A stretch of DNA of 64,000 nt from Actinomycetota bacterium (lineage in GTDB: Bacteria; Actinomycetota; Thermoleophilia; Miltoncostaeales; Miltoncostaeaceae): assembly GCA_963169235.1 (NCBI GenBank), contig CAUJCX010000055.1:1-64000 (forward strand). The letters are read 5' to 3'. Shown here piece after piece: positions 51,879 through 60,561 of this stretch (position 1 is the stretch's first letter; each line of letters starts with the position of its first letter). The notes below the pieces were generated by a model. The model was not told where the DNA came from. It saw nothing but the letters and a program-made list of their open reading frames with translations, and searched no databases. The position numbers were made by a program, and so were the translations under genes.

Positions 51879-53111
51879 TTAGTCGGCCAGGCCCTGCAGT
51901 CGGCTTGCCTGCGAGGCGATCTCGGTGATGCGGATGCCGAACTCCTCATCGATCACCACCACCTCCCCGCGGGCGATGTGCTTGCCATTGACCAGCACAT
52001 CGATCGGCTCGCCCGCCAAGCGGTCGAGTTCGATGATCGAGCCGGGAACCAGCTCGAGAACGTTGCGAATGCGCAGCTCGGTGCGCCCCAGCTCGACGCT
52101 CACGTTGAGCGGCACGTCGAGTAGCAGCCCGATGTCGCCGGCCACGGCGGCGGGCGCCGGGTCGGACAGGGCCGGGAACGACACCGACTGGGCGACGGGC
52201 GGGGGGCCCGCGGCGACCGGCGGCGGGGCCGCGGCGGGCGGCGGGGCCGCAGCCGGCGGCGGGGCCGCGGCGGGCGCGGCAGCAGGAGCAGCGGCCGGGG
52301 CCGGGGCCGGCTCGGGCGCGGGGGCCGCGGCGGGCGGCGGCGCCGAGTTCATCAGGCCGTCGATGAGCTCCTTGGCGAAGTCCACCGGCATCAGCTGCAT
52401 CAGCGTCGTCGACAGCAGGTCGCCGACGTCCAGGCGGAACGAGGCGGCGACGGCCGGCTGGCCGCTCCCCACCACGTCCAGCTGCGCGTCGTCGGCGGTC
52501 AGGTCGAGTGCCGACACCTCGGGGGCCGAGATGTCCACGCGCCGGCCGAACATGCCGGCCATCGCGGTGGCGGCGGCGCCCATCATCTGGTTCATCGACT
52601 CGCCCAGAGCCGACAGCTGGATCTCGTCCAGCGGGCCGTCCGACGGGGTGCCGGAGCCGCCCATCATCAGGTCGGCGACCACGGACGCGTCGGACGTGGA
52701 GATCACGAACACGTTGGCGCCGTGGAGGCCCTCGGTGTAGCTGATCCGCACCAGCGCCGCGGGGCGGTCGTAGGCGGCGATGATCTGCTCTTCGGTCACC
52801 ACGCTGACCGTGGGCGTGCTGATGACGGCCTGGTGGCCCAGCAGCATGCTCAGCGTCGTCGCGGCACTCGCCATGGAGATGTTGCCGATCTCGCCCAGCG
52901 CATCGCGCTCGTCGGCGGTCAGCAGGTCCTGAAGCCCGGGGTCGCCCACGAGCTCGGGCAGCGACTCGGCCACCACGTGGCCGGAACCGGACGCGGCGTC
53001 CGCCTCGTCCACGGCGACGGGCTCGGGCGGCGCAGCGGCTGCGGCCTGCTCGTCTCCCCCACCGTTGAGGAGGGCGTCGATCTCTTCCTGCGACAGGCTG
53101 CCGTCGCTCAT
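51879..53111 (-). CDS. fliY: Flagellar switch protein FliY (CheC-like phosphatase plus FliN)
   Basis: 410 residues. N-terminal peptide SQEEIDALLNGG, CheC-like domain (about 60-250) with ALGEIGNISMASAA and ALGESMNQMMGAA motifs, a 65-residue Ala/Pro linker, and a C-terminal FliN/SpoA domain with LLLDVPLNVSVELGRT and NGKHIARGEVVVIDEEFGIRI (in parts). Both a CheY-P phosphatase and part of the C-ring. ATGA overlap with fliM. Confidence 0.94.
   Translation of the reverse strand: MSDGSLSQEEIDALLNGGGDEQAAAAAPPEPVAVDEADAASGSGHVVAESLPELVGDPGLQDLLTADERDALGEIGNISMASAATTLSMLLGHQAVISTPTVSVVTEEQIIAAYDRPAALVRISYTEGLHGANVFVISTSDASVVADLMMGGSGTPSDGPLDEIQLSALGESMNQMMGAAATAMAGMFGRRVDISAPEVSALDLTADDAQLDVVGSGQPAVAASFRLDVGDLLSTTLMQLMPVDFAKELIDGLMNSAPPPAAAPAPEPAPAPAAAPAAAPAAAPPPAAAPPPAAAPPPVAAGPPPVAQSVSFPALSDPAPAAVAGDIGLLLDVPLNVSVELGRTELRIRNVLELVPGSIIELDRLAGEPIDVLVNGKHIARGEVVVIDEEFGIRITEIASQASRLQGLAD
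52180..52350 (-). repeat. Low-complexity Ala/Pro linker repeat in fliY
   Basis: GC-only, near-repeating units of about 15-21 bp encode Ala/Pro runs (APPPAAAPPPAAAPPPVAA and similar). Such repeats change length easily by slippage. Confidence 0.7.
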
Positions 53112-54106
53112 GCGGGGACTCCTTGGGGGTACTCGTCAAGGGGACGGGTGATCTGGACGGCGAGGCGGCGCCCGCGGGTGCCCGGCTGCGCCAGGAACGC
53201 GTCGAGCTCGCCGACGCGCACATGCACGTCCTGGCCGGGCGTCCGGTCGAGGGGGATCACGTCGCCGGGCGTCAACGCCATCAGGTCGGCGACGCTGAGC
53301 GTAGTGCCGCCGAGCGCCACGGAGACGGGCACGGACGCGGACGACAGGCTGTGCACGAGGCTCTCGCGCATCCCGGGGCCGGACGACTCCGCCTCACGGG
53401 AGTAGTAGCTCTGGGCGTTGAGGCCGCCCAGGACGGGCTCGAGGACCAGGTGCGGGATGCACAGGTTCACCATCCCGGTCACCGTCCCGATCTTCATCTC
53501 GAAGCTGATCAGCACCGCCATGTCACCGGGAGCGGCGACCTGGGCGAACTGTGGGTTCATCTCCACGTGCTCGTCGTGGAAGTCGATCTCGGCCACCTGG
53601 GACCACGCCTCGCGCAGACCGCGCAGGAGGGTCTCGATGAGGTTGCGCGTCAGCGCCACCTCGATCTCGGTGAGCTCGCGCATCTTGCCGCGGTACGCGC
53701 CCGGGCCACCCACCATGCGGTCGATCACCGACAGCGCCAGCGGCAGGTTCATCTCCATCAGGGCGTTGCCCTTGAGCGGGCTCATCGACAGCACGTTGAT
53801 GAGCGTCGGGAACGGCATCGAGCGCACGAACTCCCCGTAGCTCACCTGGTCGGCGCTGGTCACGGTGATCTCCACCAGCGTCCGCAGCTGCGCCGCCAGC
53901 GTCGTCTGCACGACGCGGCAGAACGTCTCGTGCAGCATCTCGAGCGTCCGCAGCTGGTCCTTGTTGAACTTGCTGGGGCGTTCGAAGTCGAACGGCCGCA
54001 CCTGGGCCGCCTCCGACTCCTCCTGGATCGTCGAGGCGTCCAGGTCACCGGTCGAGATGGCGCTGAGCAGCGCATCGATCTCCGCTTGTGAAAGTACCTC
54101 GGACAC
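53108..54106 (-). CDS. fliM: Flagellar motor switch protein FliM
   Basis: 332 residues from GTG 54106. N-terminal CheY-P-binding peptide VLSQAEIDALLSAI, middle CheC-like domain (GPGAYRGKMRELTEIE) and C-terminal SpoA domain. Rotor C-ring subunit. A sigma-28-type -10 ends 7 nt before the GTG, so the mRNA is probably leaderless. Confidence 0.96.
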   Translation of the reverse strand: MSEVLSQAEIDALLSAISTGDLDASTIQEESEAAQVRPFDFERPSKFNKDQLRTLEMLHETFCRVVQTTLAAQLRTLVEITVTSADQVSYGEFVRSMPFPTLINVLSMSPLKGNALMEMNLPLALSVIDRMVGGPGAYRGKMRELTEIEVALTRNLIETLLRGLREAWSQVAEIDFHDEHVEMNPQFAQVAAPGDMAVLISFEMKIGTVTGMVNLCIPHLVLEPVLGGLNAQSYYSREAESSGPGMRESLVHSLSSASVPVSVALGGTTLSVADLMALTPGDVIPLDRTPGQDVHVRVGELDAFLAQPGTRGRRLAVQITRPLDEYPQGVPA

Positions 54107-54113
54107 GCCGTTT

Positions 54114-54140
54114 CCATCGACCGGTGGCGAGCAAAGTTGA
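54114..54140 (-). promoter_or_regulatory. Sigma-28-type promoter of fliM-fliY
   Basis: TCAA, 15 bp, GTCGATGG (two mismatches to the -10 of the others). Seven nt to the fliM GTG. Confidence 0.65.
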
Positions 54141-54212
54141 GCGTCCGGTACGCGTCGGGTACCTGCTCTATCCTGCGTGACACCCCGTTCATCAGCGTGA
54201 GGCAGGCGGACC

Positions 54213-54644
54213 GTGCCGGATATGGACGCGCCGACGTCGCTGAACTTCACGTTTTCGCAGCGTGACGAGGCCGCCGCCCTGCGGGCGCGCGACGCCCTGC
54301 GCGAAATGGCGCTGGAGGCGGGCCTGGGCGAACGGGCCACCGACCTGGCCGTGGCCGTCACCGAGCTGGTGGCGAACGCGTTCGAGCACGGCCGCCTGCC
54401 GGTGTCGGTGGCGGCCCGGTGGAACGGCCGCATGTCGGTGGACGTCACCGACGCCGGCCGGCCCGGCGGCGACCCGGCGCAATGGGGTCGCGTCCCCCCC
54501 GCCACGGACGCGGTGCGCGGGCGGGGCCTGTGGATCGTGCGCCAGCTCATGGACGACGTCCACGCGTCCACGGGCCCGGGCGGCACGGTGGTGGCGCGGG
54601 CGCTGGGGCCGGGTGGAGAGGGCGGCGGCGAGCGCCCCGCCTGA
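54213..54644 (+). CDS. RsbW-like ATP-binding protein (HATPase_c_2)
   Basis: 143 residues from GTG 54213 (ATG 54222 possible). GHKL motifs LAVAVTELVANAFEHG (N-box), VDVTDAG (G1) and GRGLWIVRQLMDDVH (G2). This group contains anti-sigma factors such as RsbW and SpoIIAB and other serine kinases. Divergent from fliM, with no anti-anti-sigma or sigma gene adjacent. It could control a motility or stress sigma factor. Confidence 0.88.
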   Translation: MPDMDAPTSLNFTFSQRDEAAALRARDALREMALEAGLGERATDLAVAVTELVANAFEHGRLPVSVAARWNGRMSVDVTDAGRPGGDPAQWGRVPPATDAVRGRGLWIVRQLMDDVHASTGPGGTVVARALGPGGEGGGERPA

Positions 54645-54652
54645 GACGACGC

Positions 54653-54680
54653 GTGGCCGGGCGATCGCTCACCCGGCCAC
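54653..54680. terminator. Hairpin between the RsbW-like gene and fliL
   Basis: Perfect 9-bp stem GTGGCCGGG/CCCGGCCAC, 10-nt loop, between convergent genes. No T-run. Confidence 0.6.
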
Positions 54681-54709
54681 CGGCACCTCCTCGACCTCGC
54701 CCTCCGGTG

Positions 54710-55153
54710 CTACTGGACCGCGAACTCCGTGTAGTACACGTCCACGATCTTCACCTCGGTCTTCTTGTTGACCATGGTGACGATGGCCTTCTTCACCGAG
54801 TCGCGTCCCGCGGGCGTACGCAGCTCGGCCGCGCTCTTCTCCTGCAGGGCCGAGATCACGATGTCGCGGATGGCCGCGTCCTCCTCGATCTTCGGCGGCT
54901 CCTTGGAGTGGCCCGCGGGCAGCAGGCCGGCGCTCAGCTTGGACAGGTGCAGCGCGACCCCCACCTTGGCCAGGTGCGGCTCCTTGTCTGCCAGGTTGAC
55001 CACGAACGGGTCCGTCAGCGTGTAGACGGGTCCGGGCTCCTTGGCCAGGGCCTTCTCGTCCGGCGGTGCGGGCGACGGCTTCAGGAACATCATGTAGGCG
55101 ACGAGCAGCAGCACGAGAGCCGCGGGCCCGACGATCATCAGTTTCTTCTTCAC
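54710..55153 (-). CDS. fliL: Flagellar basal-body protein FliL
   Basis: 147 residues: short basic N-terminus, one membrane helix (about 6-23), Pro linker, then the FliL domain (YTLTDPFVVNLADKE, KVGVALHLSK, AAIRDIVISALQEKSAAEL, VDVYYTEFAVQ). Ring around the stator. Last gene of flbD-motA-motB-fliL. Confidence 0.93.
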   Translation of the reverse strand: MKKKLMIVGPAALVLLLVAYMMFLKPSPAPPDEKALAKEPGPVYTLTDPFVVNLADKEPHLAKVGVALHLSKLSAGLLPAGHSKEPPKIEEDAAIRDIVISALQEKSAAELRTPAGRDSVKKAIVTMVNKKTEVKIVDVYYTEFAVQ

Positions 55154-55187
55154 GGTGTTGTGCGTCCTTGTGGAGTGAGGCAGAGCC

Positions 55188-55988
55188 TCAGGGGGTCGAG
55201 GGTCGGGTGTCGTTGATGCGCAGCACGAGGATCTCGACGCGGCGGTTCTGAGCCTTGTGCTCGGCCGTGTCGTTGTTGGCCACCGGCTGGCTGTCGCCGC
55301 GCGTGACGCACTGGCGGGCGCGCGACACGCCGCGGGAAGCCAGGGCCTGACGCACCGCGCACGCGCGGCTGGCGCCGAGGAACCAGTTGTCGGGGAACTG
55401 CGCGGTGCGGATGGGGTCCGAGTCGGTGTGCCCTTCGACCACCACGGGGTTCACCAGGCCGCGCACGGCCTTCGAGACGGGTGCCAGGAGCAGCTGCGCG
55501 TGGGGGTCGAGGGCCGCGGAGCCCGATGCGAACAGGAACGGCTCGGTGCGCAGGCGGATGGTAAGGCCGCGCTCGTCGATCGACGTCCTCACCGATGAGC
55601 TGACGTGGGCCTGCTTGGTGGCCTTGTCGATGGCCTTCTTGGCCTCTTTGAGCTGCTCCGACTCGAGCGCCGCCTCGGGGCTGGAGTTCGCCAGGTTCAC
55701 GCCGAACGCCGGCGTGATGTTGGCGTCGATCGCCATCGACATGTTGTCGGCGGCCGGCGAGGCCGCGGCGTCGGCGCCGCCCTGGTCGATGGGGCTCGAG
55801 CTGCCCTCCATGATGCCGCCCGAGAACGACTTCGACAGCGATTCCTTGAGCTTGTCGAACTTGCCCTGGTTCACCACCGACATGGAGAACATCACCATGA
55901 ACAGCACGAACAGCAGGGTGAGCACGTCCGCGTAGGTGATGAGCCAGCGTTCGTCCGCGTGCTCCTCGTGTTTCTTCTTGCGCGCCAT
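55188..55988 (-). CDS. motB: Flagellar stator protein MotB
   Basis: 266 residues. Basic start, one helix with the proton-carrying Asp 21 in WLITYADVLTLLFVLF, a linker, and an OmpA-like peptidoglycan-binding domain (VVEGHTDSDPIRT, LGASRACAVRQAL, NRRVEILVL). Anchors the stator to the wall. 9 nt after motA. Confidence 0.96.
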   Translation of the reverse strand: MARKKKHEEHADERWLITYADVLTLLFVLFMVMFSMSVVNQGKFDKLKESLSKSFSGGIMEGSSSPIDQGGADAAASPAADNMSMAIDANITPAFGVNLANSSPEAALESEQLKEAKKAIDKATKQAHVSSSVRTSIDERGLTIRLRTEPFLFASGSAALDPHAQLLLAPVSKAVRGLVNPVVVEGHTDSDPIRTAQFPDNWFLGASRACAVRQALASRGVSRARQCVTRGDSQPVANNDTAEHKAQNRRVEILVLRINDTRPSTP

Positions 55989-55997
55989 GCGTCCGGC

Positions 55998-56798
55998 CTA
56001 CGCCGCTGCCCGCTCGCCCGCGGGCTCGCTGTCGCCGGCGTCGTCACCCTCACGCTGGTCGGGCGGCAGGAAGCTCCACAGCTTGTCGGCCAGCACGCGC
56101 GGGTTGTCGCCCGACTGGATCGAGAGGATGCCCTCGATGATGAGGATGCGCTTGGAGACCTCGGCGGTCGTGTGCCGCTTCAGGTGGTTCCCCATCGGGT
56201 AGTAGAAGATGTTGGCGACGGCCACGCCGTAGAACGTGGCCAGGAAGGCCGCGGAGATCTTGGGGCCCAGCGTCTCGGGCTGGTCGAGGTGCTGAAGCAC
56301 GCTCACCAGCGACAGCACGGTGGCCAGGATGCCGATGGTCGGGGCGAAGCCACCGCCGTTCTTGAAGATGCTCTGGCCGGCCTCGTGGCGGGCCTCCGAC
56401 TCCTCCATCTCGGTCTCGAGCACGTCCTTGACCAGCTCGGGGTCGGTGCCGTCCACGATCAGGCGCACGCCCTTCTTGAGGAACGGGTCGTCCACGTCCT
56501 TGGCGTCCTCCTCAAGGGCCAGGAGGCCCTCGCGGCGGGCCTTCTCGGCGAACCCGACCAGCAGGCGGATGGTCTCGGCCCGCTCCTCGGGCGGGTCCTT
56601 CATGCCCGGCCCCAGGCACAGCTTGATGGAGTGGGCCACCGAGCTGATGCCCGACGACGCGATGAGGCAGCCCATCGTGCCACCGATCACCATCACGAAA
56701 GCCGGGATGTTGATGATGCCGCCGATGGTGCCACCCTTGAGGATCATCCCGACGAGGATGAGGATGGTGGCGCCAAGGATGCCGACGAGTGCGCTCAC
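55998..56798 (-). CDS. motA: Flagellar stator protein MotA
   Basis: 266 residues, four membrane helices, large cytosolic loop with charged residues touching FliG, and the GGGFAPTIGILATVLSLVSVL and FLATFYGVAVANIFYYPM blocks. Proton channel with MotB. The conserved Pro residues are present. Confidence 0.96.
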   Translation of the reverse strand: MSALVGILGATILILVGMILKGGTIGGIINIPAFVMVIGGTMGCLIASSGISSVAHSIKLCLGPGMKDPPEERAETIRLLVGFAEKARREGLLALEEDAKDVDDPFLKKGVRLIVDGTDPELVKDVLETEMEESEARHEAGQSIFKNGGGFAPTIGILATVLSLVSVLQHLDQPETLGPKISAAFLATFYGVAVANIFYYPMGNHLKRHTTAEVSKRILIIEGILSIQSGDNPRVLADKLWSFLPPDQREGDDAGDSEPAGERAAA

Positions 56799-56834
56799 TG
56801 AGGGGTTCCGTCCTTGGGGTTCGTGGTCGGGGTG

Positions 56835-57053
56835 CTACTCGGGCTGCGCCAGCGCGACCGCGCTGATCGGGACGCCCGCGGTGGTCTTGCGGTACGCGAT
56901 CACCTTCGCGACGACCTCGTCGACCGACTCGGTCACCAGCATGCGGCGCCGGTCGATCAGGGCGATCGTGGTGTCGGGCGTGGCCTCGAGGGTCTCGATG
57001 AGCTCGGCGTTCAGCACGAACTCGCCGCCGCCCAGCTTGTGAAGGGTGATCAC
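56835..57053 (-). CDS. flbD: FlbD/SwrD-type flagellar protein
   Basis: 72 residues, starting MITLHKLGGGEFVLNAELIETLEATPDTT, the FlbD/SwrD signature. In Bacillus, SwrD helps motor power by raising stator levels, in keeping with its place just before motA and motB. Starts after its own promoter; the stop is 36 nt before motA. Confidence 0.93.
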   Translation of the reverse strand: MITLHKLGGGEFVLNAELIETLEATPDTTIALIDRRRMLVTESVDEVVAKVIAYRKTTAGVPISAVALAQPE

Positions 57054-57112
57054 GGTGTGCAGGTCCTCCGGGGTGGTTCGACGCCCGACCGGGACGTCAT
57101 GTCACTGCCTGT

Positions 57113-57140
57113 CTATCGGCGTCGCGGCGGCCCGGATTGA
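57113..57140 (-). promoter_or_regulatory. Sigma-28-type promoter of flbD-motA-motB-fliL
   Basis: TCAA, 16 bp, GCCGATAG; -10 ends 59 nt before flbD. It lies 14 nt after the flgE terminator. Confidence 0.8.
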
Positions 57141-57154
57141 GCCGACGGGTCACG

Positions 57155-57189
57155 AAAAAGGGGCCGCGACGAACGTCGCGACCCCCTTT
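57155..57189 (-). terminator. Rho-independent terminator after flgE
   Basis: Stem of 11 bp with one mismatch (GGGGCCGCGAC/GTCGCGACCCC), tetraloop GAAC, and T5 on the minus strand right after the stem. It starts about 22 nt past the flgE stop. A short T3 also follows on the plus strand. Confidence 0.85.
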
Positions 57190-57211
57190 GTCACGCCTGT
57201 GACGAGGCGGA

Positions 57212-58060
57212 TCAGCGCTTCAGGCTGACCAGCTCCTGCAGCATCTCGTCGGACGTGGTGATGGCACGGGAGTTCGCCTGGAAACCGCGCTGGGCGATGA
57301 TCATGTTGGTGAACTCGAGGGCCAGGTCGACGTTGCTCATCTCGAGCGCGCCGGCCGTCACCGACCCATGGCCGGCGGCACCGCCGGGGTTGCCCACCAC
57401 CGGGGCGCCGGAGTTGTTGGAGACGCGGTACATGTTGCCGCCGATGCGCTCCAGGCCGCCCTGGTTGGCGAACTTGGCCAGGCTCAGCGTGCCGACCTGG
57501 GTGGGCACGCCCGCCGTGCTGATGGACGTCAGCACGCCCGCGGCGTCGATGGTGATGGCCGCGGTGGTGGCCGGGTCCACCTTCAGGCGCCCGACACCGC
57601 CGGCCGCGAGGTCGCCCAGCACGTACTGGCCGTTGGTGGTGACCAGGTAGCCCTGCGCGTCGAACGAGAAGTTGCCCGCGCGGGTGTACGTCTCGCCGCT
57701 GCCGGCGTTGACGGTGTCGCCCGTCCACGTGGCGGTGGCACCGGCGACCCGGAAGAAGCCGTCGCCGTTGATCATCACGTCGGTCACCTGACCGGTGTTC
57801 TGGGTGGTGCCCTGCGAGAACATCTGGTCGATCGAGTTGAGGCCCATGCCGAGGCCGACCTGGCGGGCGTTGGCACCGCCGACGCCGCCGGTGACGGGAG
57901 CCGAGGCACCCTGCAGCGTCTGGTAGAGCGCGTCCTTGAACGTCACGCGCTGGCCCTTGAACCCGAACGTGTTCACGTTCGAGATGTTCGAGGCGATGGT
58001 GTCCATCATCGTCTGGTGGTTGCGAAGGCCAGACACGGCGGAGAACATCGATCGCATCAT
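57212..58060 (-). CDS. flgE: Flagellar hook protein FlgE (short form)
   Basis: 282 residues, shorter than the usual 400. N-terminal MRSMFSAVSGLRNHQTMMDTIASNISNVNTFGFKG (in parts), TGQVTDVMINGDGFFRV, and C-terminal EMSNVDLALEFTNMIIAQRGFQANSRAI, the FlgE/FlgG ends. The FSAVSGL start and the flgD-TIGR02530-flgE order favour hook over rod protein. It lacks most of the variable outer domain. Confidence 0.9.
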   Translation of the reverse strand: MMRSMFSAVSGLRNHQTMMDTIASNISNVNTFGFKGQRVTFKDALYQTLQGASAPVTGGVGGANARQVGLGMGLNSIDQMFSQGTTQNTGQVTDVMINGDGFFRVAGATATWTGDTVNAGSGETYTRAGNFSFDAQGYLVTTNGQYVLGDLAAGGVGRLKVDPATTAAITIDAAGVLTSISTAGVPTQVGTLSLAKFANQGGLERIGGNMYRVSNNSGAPVVGNPGGAAGHGSVTAGALEMSNVDLALEFTNMIIAQRGFQANSRAITTSDEMLQELVSLKR

Positions 58061-58171
58061 GAGAGGTGGTCCTTTCCTCGTGTGGGGCCGACCCTCCGTG
58101 AGTGGTCCAGACCGGCGCCCATTGTCATCCGTGGGTGAGTGAAGTGCGTGGTGGTGCTGACGTGCGGGTGA

Positions 58172-58576
58172 CTAGCGCGCGAGCACGGCGCTGTCGATGT
58201 TGGTGAAGACCTGCTCCTTCATGTTGGCCTGGTCGACCGCGGTGATCACGACCCGGTTTCGCACCGAGACGACGAACGCCAGGTCGTCGACCATCACGAG
58301 GCTGTCCTTCGAGCCCTTCGCGGCCGCCGACTGCACGGCGTTCTCGAGGCGCTGGGCGATCTCGGGCGTCACCTGGATGCCGCGCTGGGCCAGCCGGTCG
58401 CGCGCGTGACCGCTCCAGCGCAGCGGCTCGGCCGCGGTCTGCGGGCCCATCTGCTGGGCCAGCATGCGGTCGAATCCGGGGGCCGCGGCCTGCCCGGGAC
58501 GCGTGCGGCCGGCGGGTGCGGCCTGCCCGGTGCGCTCGGCGCCCCGGACCGCGTCGATCCTGACGGGATCCGTCAT
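58172..58576 (-). CDS. TIGR02530-family flagellar operon protein
   Basis: 134 residues. Core RWSGHARDRLAQRGIQVTPEIAQRLENAV, AAKGSKDSLVMVDDLAFVVSVRNRVVITAVD and MKEQVFTNIDSAVL (in parts). Always found between flgD and flgE; role not settled. Starts one base into the flgD stop (TGATG). Confidence 0.88.
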   Translation of the reverse strand: MTDPVRIDAVRGAERTGQAAPAGRTRPGQAAAPGFDRMLAQQMGPQTAAEPLRWSGHARDRLAQRGIQVTPEIAQRLENAVQSAAAKGSKDSLVMVDDLAFVVSVRNRVVITAVDQANMKEQVFTNIDSAVLAR

Positions 58577-59007
58577 CAGTGGACCTCGGACACCAGGTTG
58601 ATGCCGACGCGGACGCCGTTGACGATGAGGGCCGACGACGTGCCGCCGTTCTCGAGCACCATCTTGTCCACCCGGCCGGTGACCGGGGTGATGGAGCCCT
58701 CGGGGACGTACGTGACCTCACGGCCGATCAGGGCGGCGCCCTGGCTGATCTGCGAGCTCATGTTCAGCGCCTTCATGTTGCTGGTGAGGCTCGTGATCTG
58801 CTCCAGCTGCGAGAACTGCGCCATCTGGGCGACGAACTCGGTGTCCTTCATCGGCTCCAGCGGGTTCTGGTTCTTCATCTGCGAGCCCAGCAGCCGCAGG
58901 AACGACGCGCTCGAGAAGATGTCGTCGTTCTTGGCGGGCTTCTTCGTCGCAGAGGCGAGGAAGTCCTGGGCGGAGAACTGCCCGGTCACGCTCGGAATGT
59001 CTGCCAT
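58576..59007 (-). CDS. flgD: Flagellar hook-cap protein FlgD
   Basis: 143 residues, N-terminal domain SSASFLRLLGSQMKNQNPLEPMKDTEFVAQMAQFSQLEQ (in parts), plus a short C-terminal beta part; shorter than classic FlgD (about 220). Scaffolds hook growth. 15 nt after fliK. Confidence 0.92.
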   Translation of the reverse strand: MADIPSVTGQFSAQDFLASATKKPAKNDDIFSSASFLRLLGSQMKNQNPLEPMKDTEFVAQMAQFSQLEQITSLTSNMKALNMSSQISQGAALIGREVTYVPEGSITPVTGRVDKMVLENGGTSSALIVNGVRVGINLVSEVH

Positions 59008-59022
59008 CGGGTGTCCTTTCTC

Positions 59023-60429
59023 TCAGACCAGCAGATCGAGGGGGACGGATCCGTCGGCGCGCGGCGCCGCCGTGGCGACGGGTGCGACGGAGGAGGTGCC
59101 GGAGGCGGCCTCGCCGCGACCGTCGCCGTGGGCGGTGCCCCGGCGCTGGTCGCCTGCGGCGAACTGCTCGCGGGCCTCCTGGTGGTGGGCGATGTCCATG
59201 CCGGCCAGGTCGTAGCCCTGGGACTCCAGCGCGTCGGTGAGGTGCGGCATCGCCTGCTGCAGCATCTTCGCCGCCTCAGGCTTGTCGGCGATGATCTGCG
59301 CCTGCAGCACGCCGTCGTTCATCACCATGCGGATCACGACGTGACCCAGCTCCGGCGGACGCATGCTCAGCACGATCTCCTTGCCGCCCTGACCGACCGA
59401 CATCTTCACGTGGTCGGCGATCTCGTGGGCGAGGCGCACGTGCAGGTGCTCGCCGGGAGTGGCGAGGCCCGTGCGGGACGCGGCCTCGGAGCGCTGCCCG
59501 GCCATGCCGACGCCGGCGCCCGCGAGCGCCGCCTGACCGGGGTCGGCCGACGCGGCGGCCTGGGCCGGCGTCGCGCCCTGGGACGGCGTGGCGGGCGTGG
59601 CCGCGGTGGCCTTCGCCTGCGTGCCGACGGCCGCGTCGTCCGCGACGTCGCCGGCGGGCGCCTGGTTCTGAGCCCCGGGCTGGGGCAGCTGCGCCGCCAC
59701 CGCGACGGCGTCGTCGGCGGCGCTGGGCGCCTGCGCGATGGACAGGGTCAGCGTGGCCGCGCCCTTCGGCGCCGGCGGCGCGTCGTTGACGTCCACGATG
59801 CCGTCGGCGTTCAGGGCCGCGGCCGCGTCGTCGGCCACCGTCGCGTCCGCCACGGGGGCGGGCGCCGGGGCGGTGACCACGGCGGGGGCCTGCGTCGACT
59901 CCGTCGCGGCGGCGACGGTGACCTGGGCGGCCACCACCGGCGCGGCGACCGCGACGGCGGCCGTGGCGGCGGCGGCGGTCTCGGCGGGGACGACGGCCTC
60001 GGTGGGCGCGTCGGTCACGGCCGGGACGGCGACGTCGGCCACCACCACGGGGGCGACGACCACGGCGTCCGCGTCGGCGGGCGTCGTTTCGGCGTCGGCC
60101 TCGTCGGCGGACCGCTTCACCGCAGAGTTGTCCGACGCGCGCTCGGTGGCGCGGTCCGACGCCTGCGGGTCGACCTTCGGGTTCTTGCTGTCCGTGCCCC
60201 CGGCGGCTTCGGCGTCGGGGTGGTTCTGCAGCTTCCCGTTCGTGGGTCCGGCTGCTTTGTGGCGGGCGTTCGCCTTGTTCGCAGGTGCCTGGCGGCGGGG
60301 TTCGGCGTCACGCAGTGCGTCCGCGAACCCGTCCCGGTCCGGCGACGACGGTGCCCTCGTGACACCCGCATCGTCCGATCCCCTGGCGCCCACGACCGCC
60401 GGCGGCGGCCCGAGCGTTGCGATGACCAT
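59023..60429 (-). CDS. fliK: Flagellar hook-length control protein FliK
   Basis: 468 residues. A long Ala/Val/Asp-rich ruler region (about 90-330) and a folded C-domain with MRPPELGHVVIRMVMNDG and IIADKPEAAKMLQQAMPHL, which binds FlhB. Own sigma-28-type promoter between fliJ and fliK. Confidence 0.9.
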   Translation of the reverse strand: MVIATLGPPPAVVGARGSDDAGVTRAPSSPDRDGFADALRDAEPRRQAPANKANARHKAAGPTNGKLQNHPDAEAAGGTDSKNPKVDPQASDRATERASDNSAVKRSADEADAETTPADADAVVVAPVVVADVAVPAVTDAPTEAVVPAETAAAATAAVAVAAPVVAAQVTVAAATESTQAPAVVTAPAPAPVADATVADDAAAALNADGIVDVNDAPPAPKGAATLTLSIAQAPSAADDAVAVAAQLPQPGAQNQAPAGDVADDAAVGTQAKATAATPATPSQGATPAQAAASADPGQAALAGAGVGMAGQRSEAASRTGLATPGEHLHVRLAHEIADHVKMSVGQGGKEIVLSMRPPELGHVVIRMVMNDGVLQAQIIADKPEAAKMLQQAMPHLTDALESQGYDLAGMDIAHHQEAREQFAAGDQRRGTAHGDGRGEAASGTSSVAPVATAAPRADGSVPLDLLV

Positions 60430-60509
60430 CGTGTGTGCACACCCTCCATGTCGTGCGGTGCGAACGGGGAGCGGCGCGCCATGCGTGCCCGGACTCCCCT
60501 GCCTTCCTG

Positions 60510-60537
60510 CTATCGGCAGGTCGTGCCGATTCCGTGA
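60510..60537 (-). promoter_or_regulatory. Sigma-28-type promoter of fliK-flgD-TIGR02530-flgE
   Basis: TCAC, 16 bp, GCCGATAG; -10 ends 80 nt before fliK. The -35 differs in its last base. Confidence 0.65.
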
Positions 60538-60561
60538 TACCCGGTGCGGAAGTTTTTTCGG

